From Clostridiales bacterium (GTDB lineage: Bacteria > Bacillota > Clostridia > Christensenellales > Aristaeellaceae), in contig SFJH01000031.1 in the NCBI GenBank assembly GCA_004555155.1, positions 1 to 40,555 on the forward strand: a stretch of 40,555 nt of DNA. Reading direction: 5' to 3'. Shown in pieces: positions 40,216 through 40,555 of this stretch; positions within the stretch are counted from its first letter, which is position 1, and each line of letters opens with the position of its first letter. A program made the position numbers and the translations under genes. Under the pieces are notes generated by a model. That model searched no databases and was not told the origin of the DNA. It saw only the letters and a list, made by a program, of their open reading frames with translations.

Positions 40216-40367
40216 GCAGCGTCCCTTGGGCTCATCACAGCGCTGTACCACGCCCCCGCCCGTTCCCCCCGCGCGCCCGAACCAAAGTCCATGCGTGGAA
40301 GAAACAAACAATTCTGCACAACGTCCCCTGCGTGCAAAGTCGGGCGCGCACTTCTCCATTTGCTATT

Positions 40368-40463
40368 TTTTCAATACCCTCCGGGAGAAGACAAGTTTTC
40401 CCACCGCAGAGCATCTTTTCAATACCCGCTGAGCAAAAACGAGTTTTCAGACCGCGAATCATC
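40368..40463. repeat. Two 48-nt direct repeats near the window end
   Basis: Units at 40368-40415 and 40416-40463 both start TTTTCAATACCC and end with CATC, with about three quarters of the bases the same; a third may start at 40464. Bases 40464-40555 hold no gene that can be supported, although one could continue beyond the window. Confidence 0.7.
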
Positions 40464-40555
40464 TTTTTTTCGTTTACGAGTGTCCCGGACGAGGCGTCTC
40501 CTTGCGTCCTGTCAAAATCGCTTCCGCTCTTTGACTGGACGCAAGATTGACGCTT

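Noticed and set aside
40235..40462. Small Cys-rich minus-strand protein with GIEK repeats
   Set aside because: It is read from the 48-nt direct repeats and has no ribosome site or family.

Overview
The window looks like chromosome from a GC-rich, endospore-forming, anaerobic Gram-positive bacterium, most likely an uncultured gut-type member of the Clostridia. The evidence is low-GC-type gene content (scpB, SpoIID-like and CotF-like proteins, an FHA-SEDS-PBP2 cluster, cmk-plsC), strong AGGAGG ribosome sites, TTG/GTG starts, an orphan [FeFe]-hydrogenase and a Bacillus-type SOS box in front of recA. Finer placement is a guess. No tRNA, rRNA, CRISPR array, insertion sequence or prophage was found.

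Layout. 0-2.5 kb (+): a sugar phosphate isomerase/epimerase with a 3' frameshift, covarying hairpin repeats, an ABM-domain protein and scpB. 2.5-9.7 kb (-): an EamA transporter, a five-copy tandem array made from the 3' end of proC plus its terminator, then proC, a secreted caspase-like protein, a SpoIID/SH3 protein and a TSUP permease. 9.9-15.0 kb (+): a cell-wall operon of FHA protein, FtsW/RodA and PBP2, followed by an ABC exporter pair. 15.2-18.1 kb (+): uvrC overlapping a winged-helix protein of the AlkZ DNA glycosylase type. 18.4-22.7 kb (-): plsC, cmk, a PepV-like dipeptidase, an AraC/GyrI-like regulator and two small spore-coat proteins. 22.75-26.1 kb (+): greA behind a triplicated leader element, a GH125 alpha-mannosidase and recA. 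26.2-26.8 kb: four copies of a 108-nt two-hairpin element. 26.9-29.1 kb (+): GNAT acetyltransferase, rmuC and a Nudix hydrolase. 29.1-34.3 kb: a gene-poor kilobase and a very large secreted protein rich in CxxC motifs (-), broken by one frameshift and one in-frame TGA. 34.4-36.1 kb (-): a YjjG-type nucleotidase and a nucleoside hydrolase. 36.2-38.3 kb (+): a phosphodiester glycosidase-like protein and a membrane protein with a GYGTSS-rich tail. 38.3-39.8 kb (-): the hydrogenase. 39.8-40.5 kb: repeats only.

How the genes work together. The FHA, SEDS and PBP2 genes form a peptidoglycan synthesis unit probably under phospho-signalling. uvrC and the AlkZ-like gene are translationally coupled and look like a crosslink or bulky-adduct repair pair; recA and rmuC add recombination functions. 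YjjG and the nucleoside hydrolase make a nucleotide clean-up pair.

The most unusual content lies in the repeats. Several families show compensatory base changes in their stems, which points to selected nucleic-acid structure: the 108-nt array after recA, the dispersed GATC-centred hairpins, and the pair at 1.5 kb. The proC-tail array, the greA leader triplication and the broken CxxC protein are the other prime targets.
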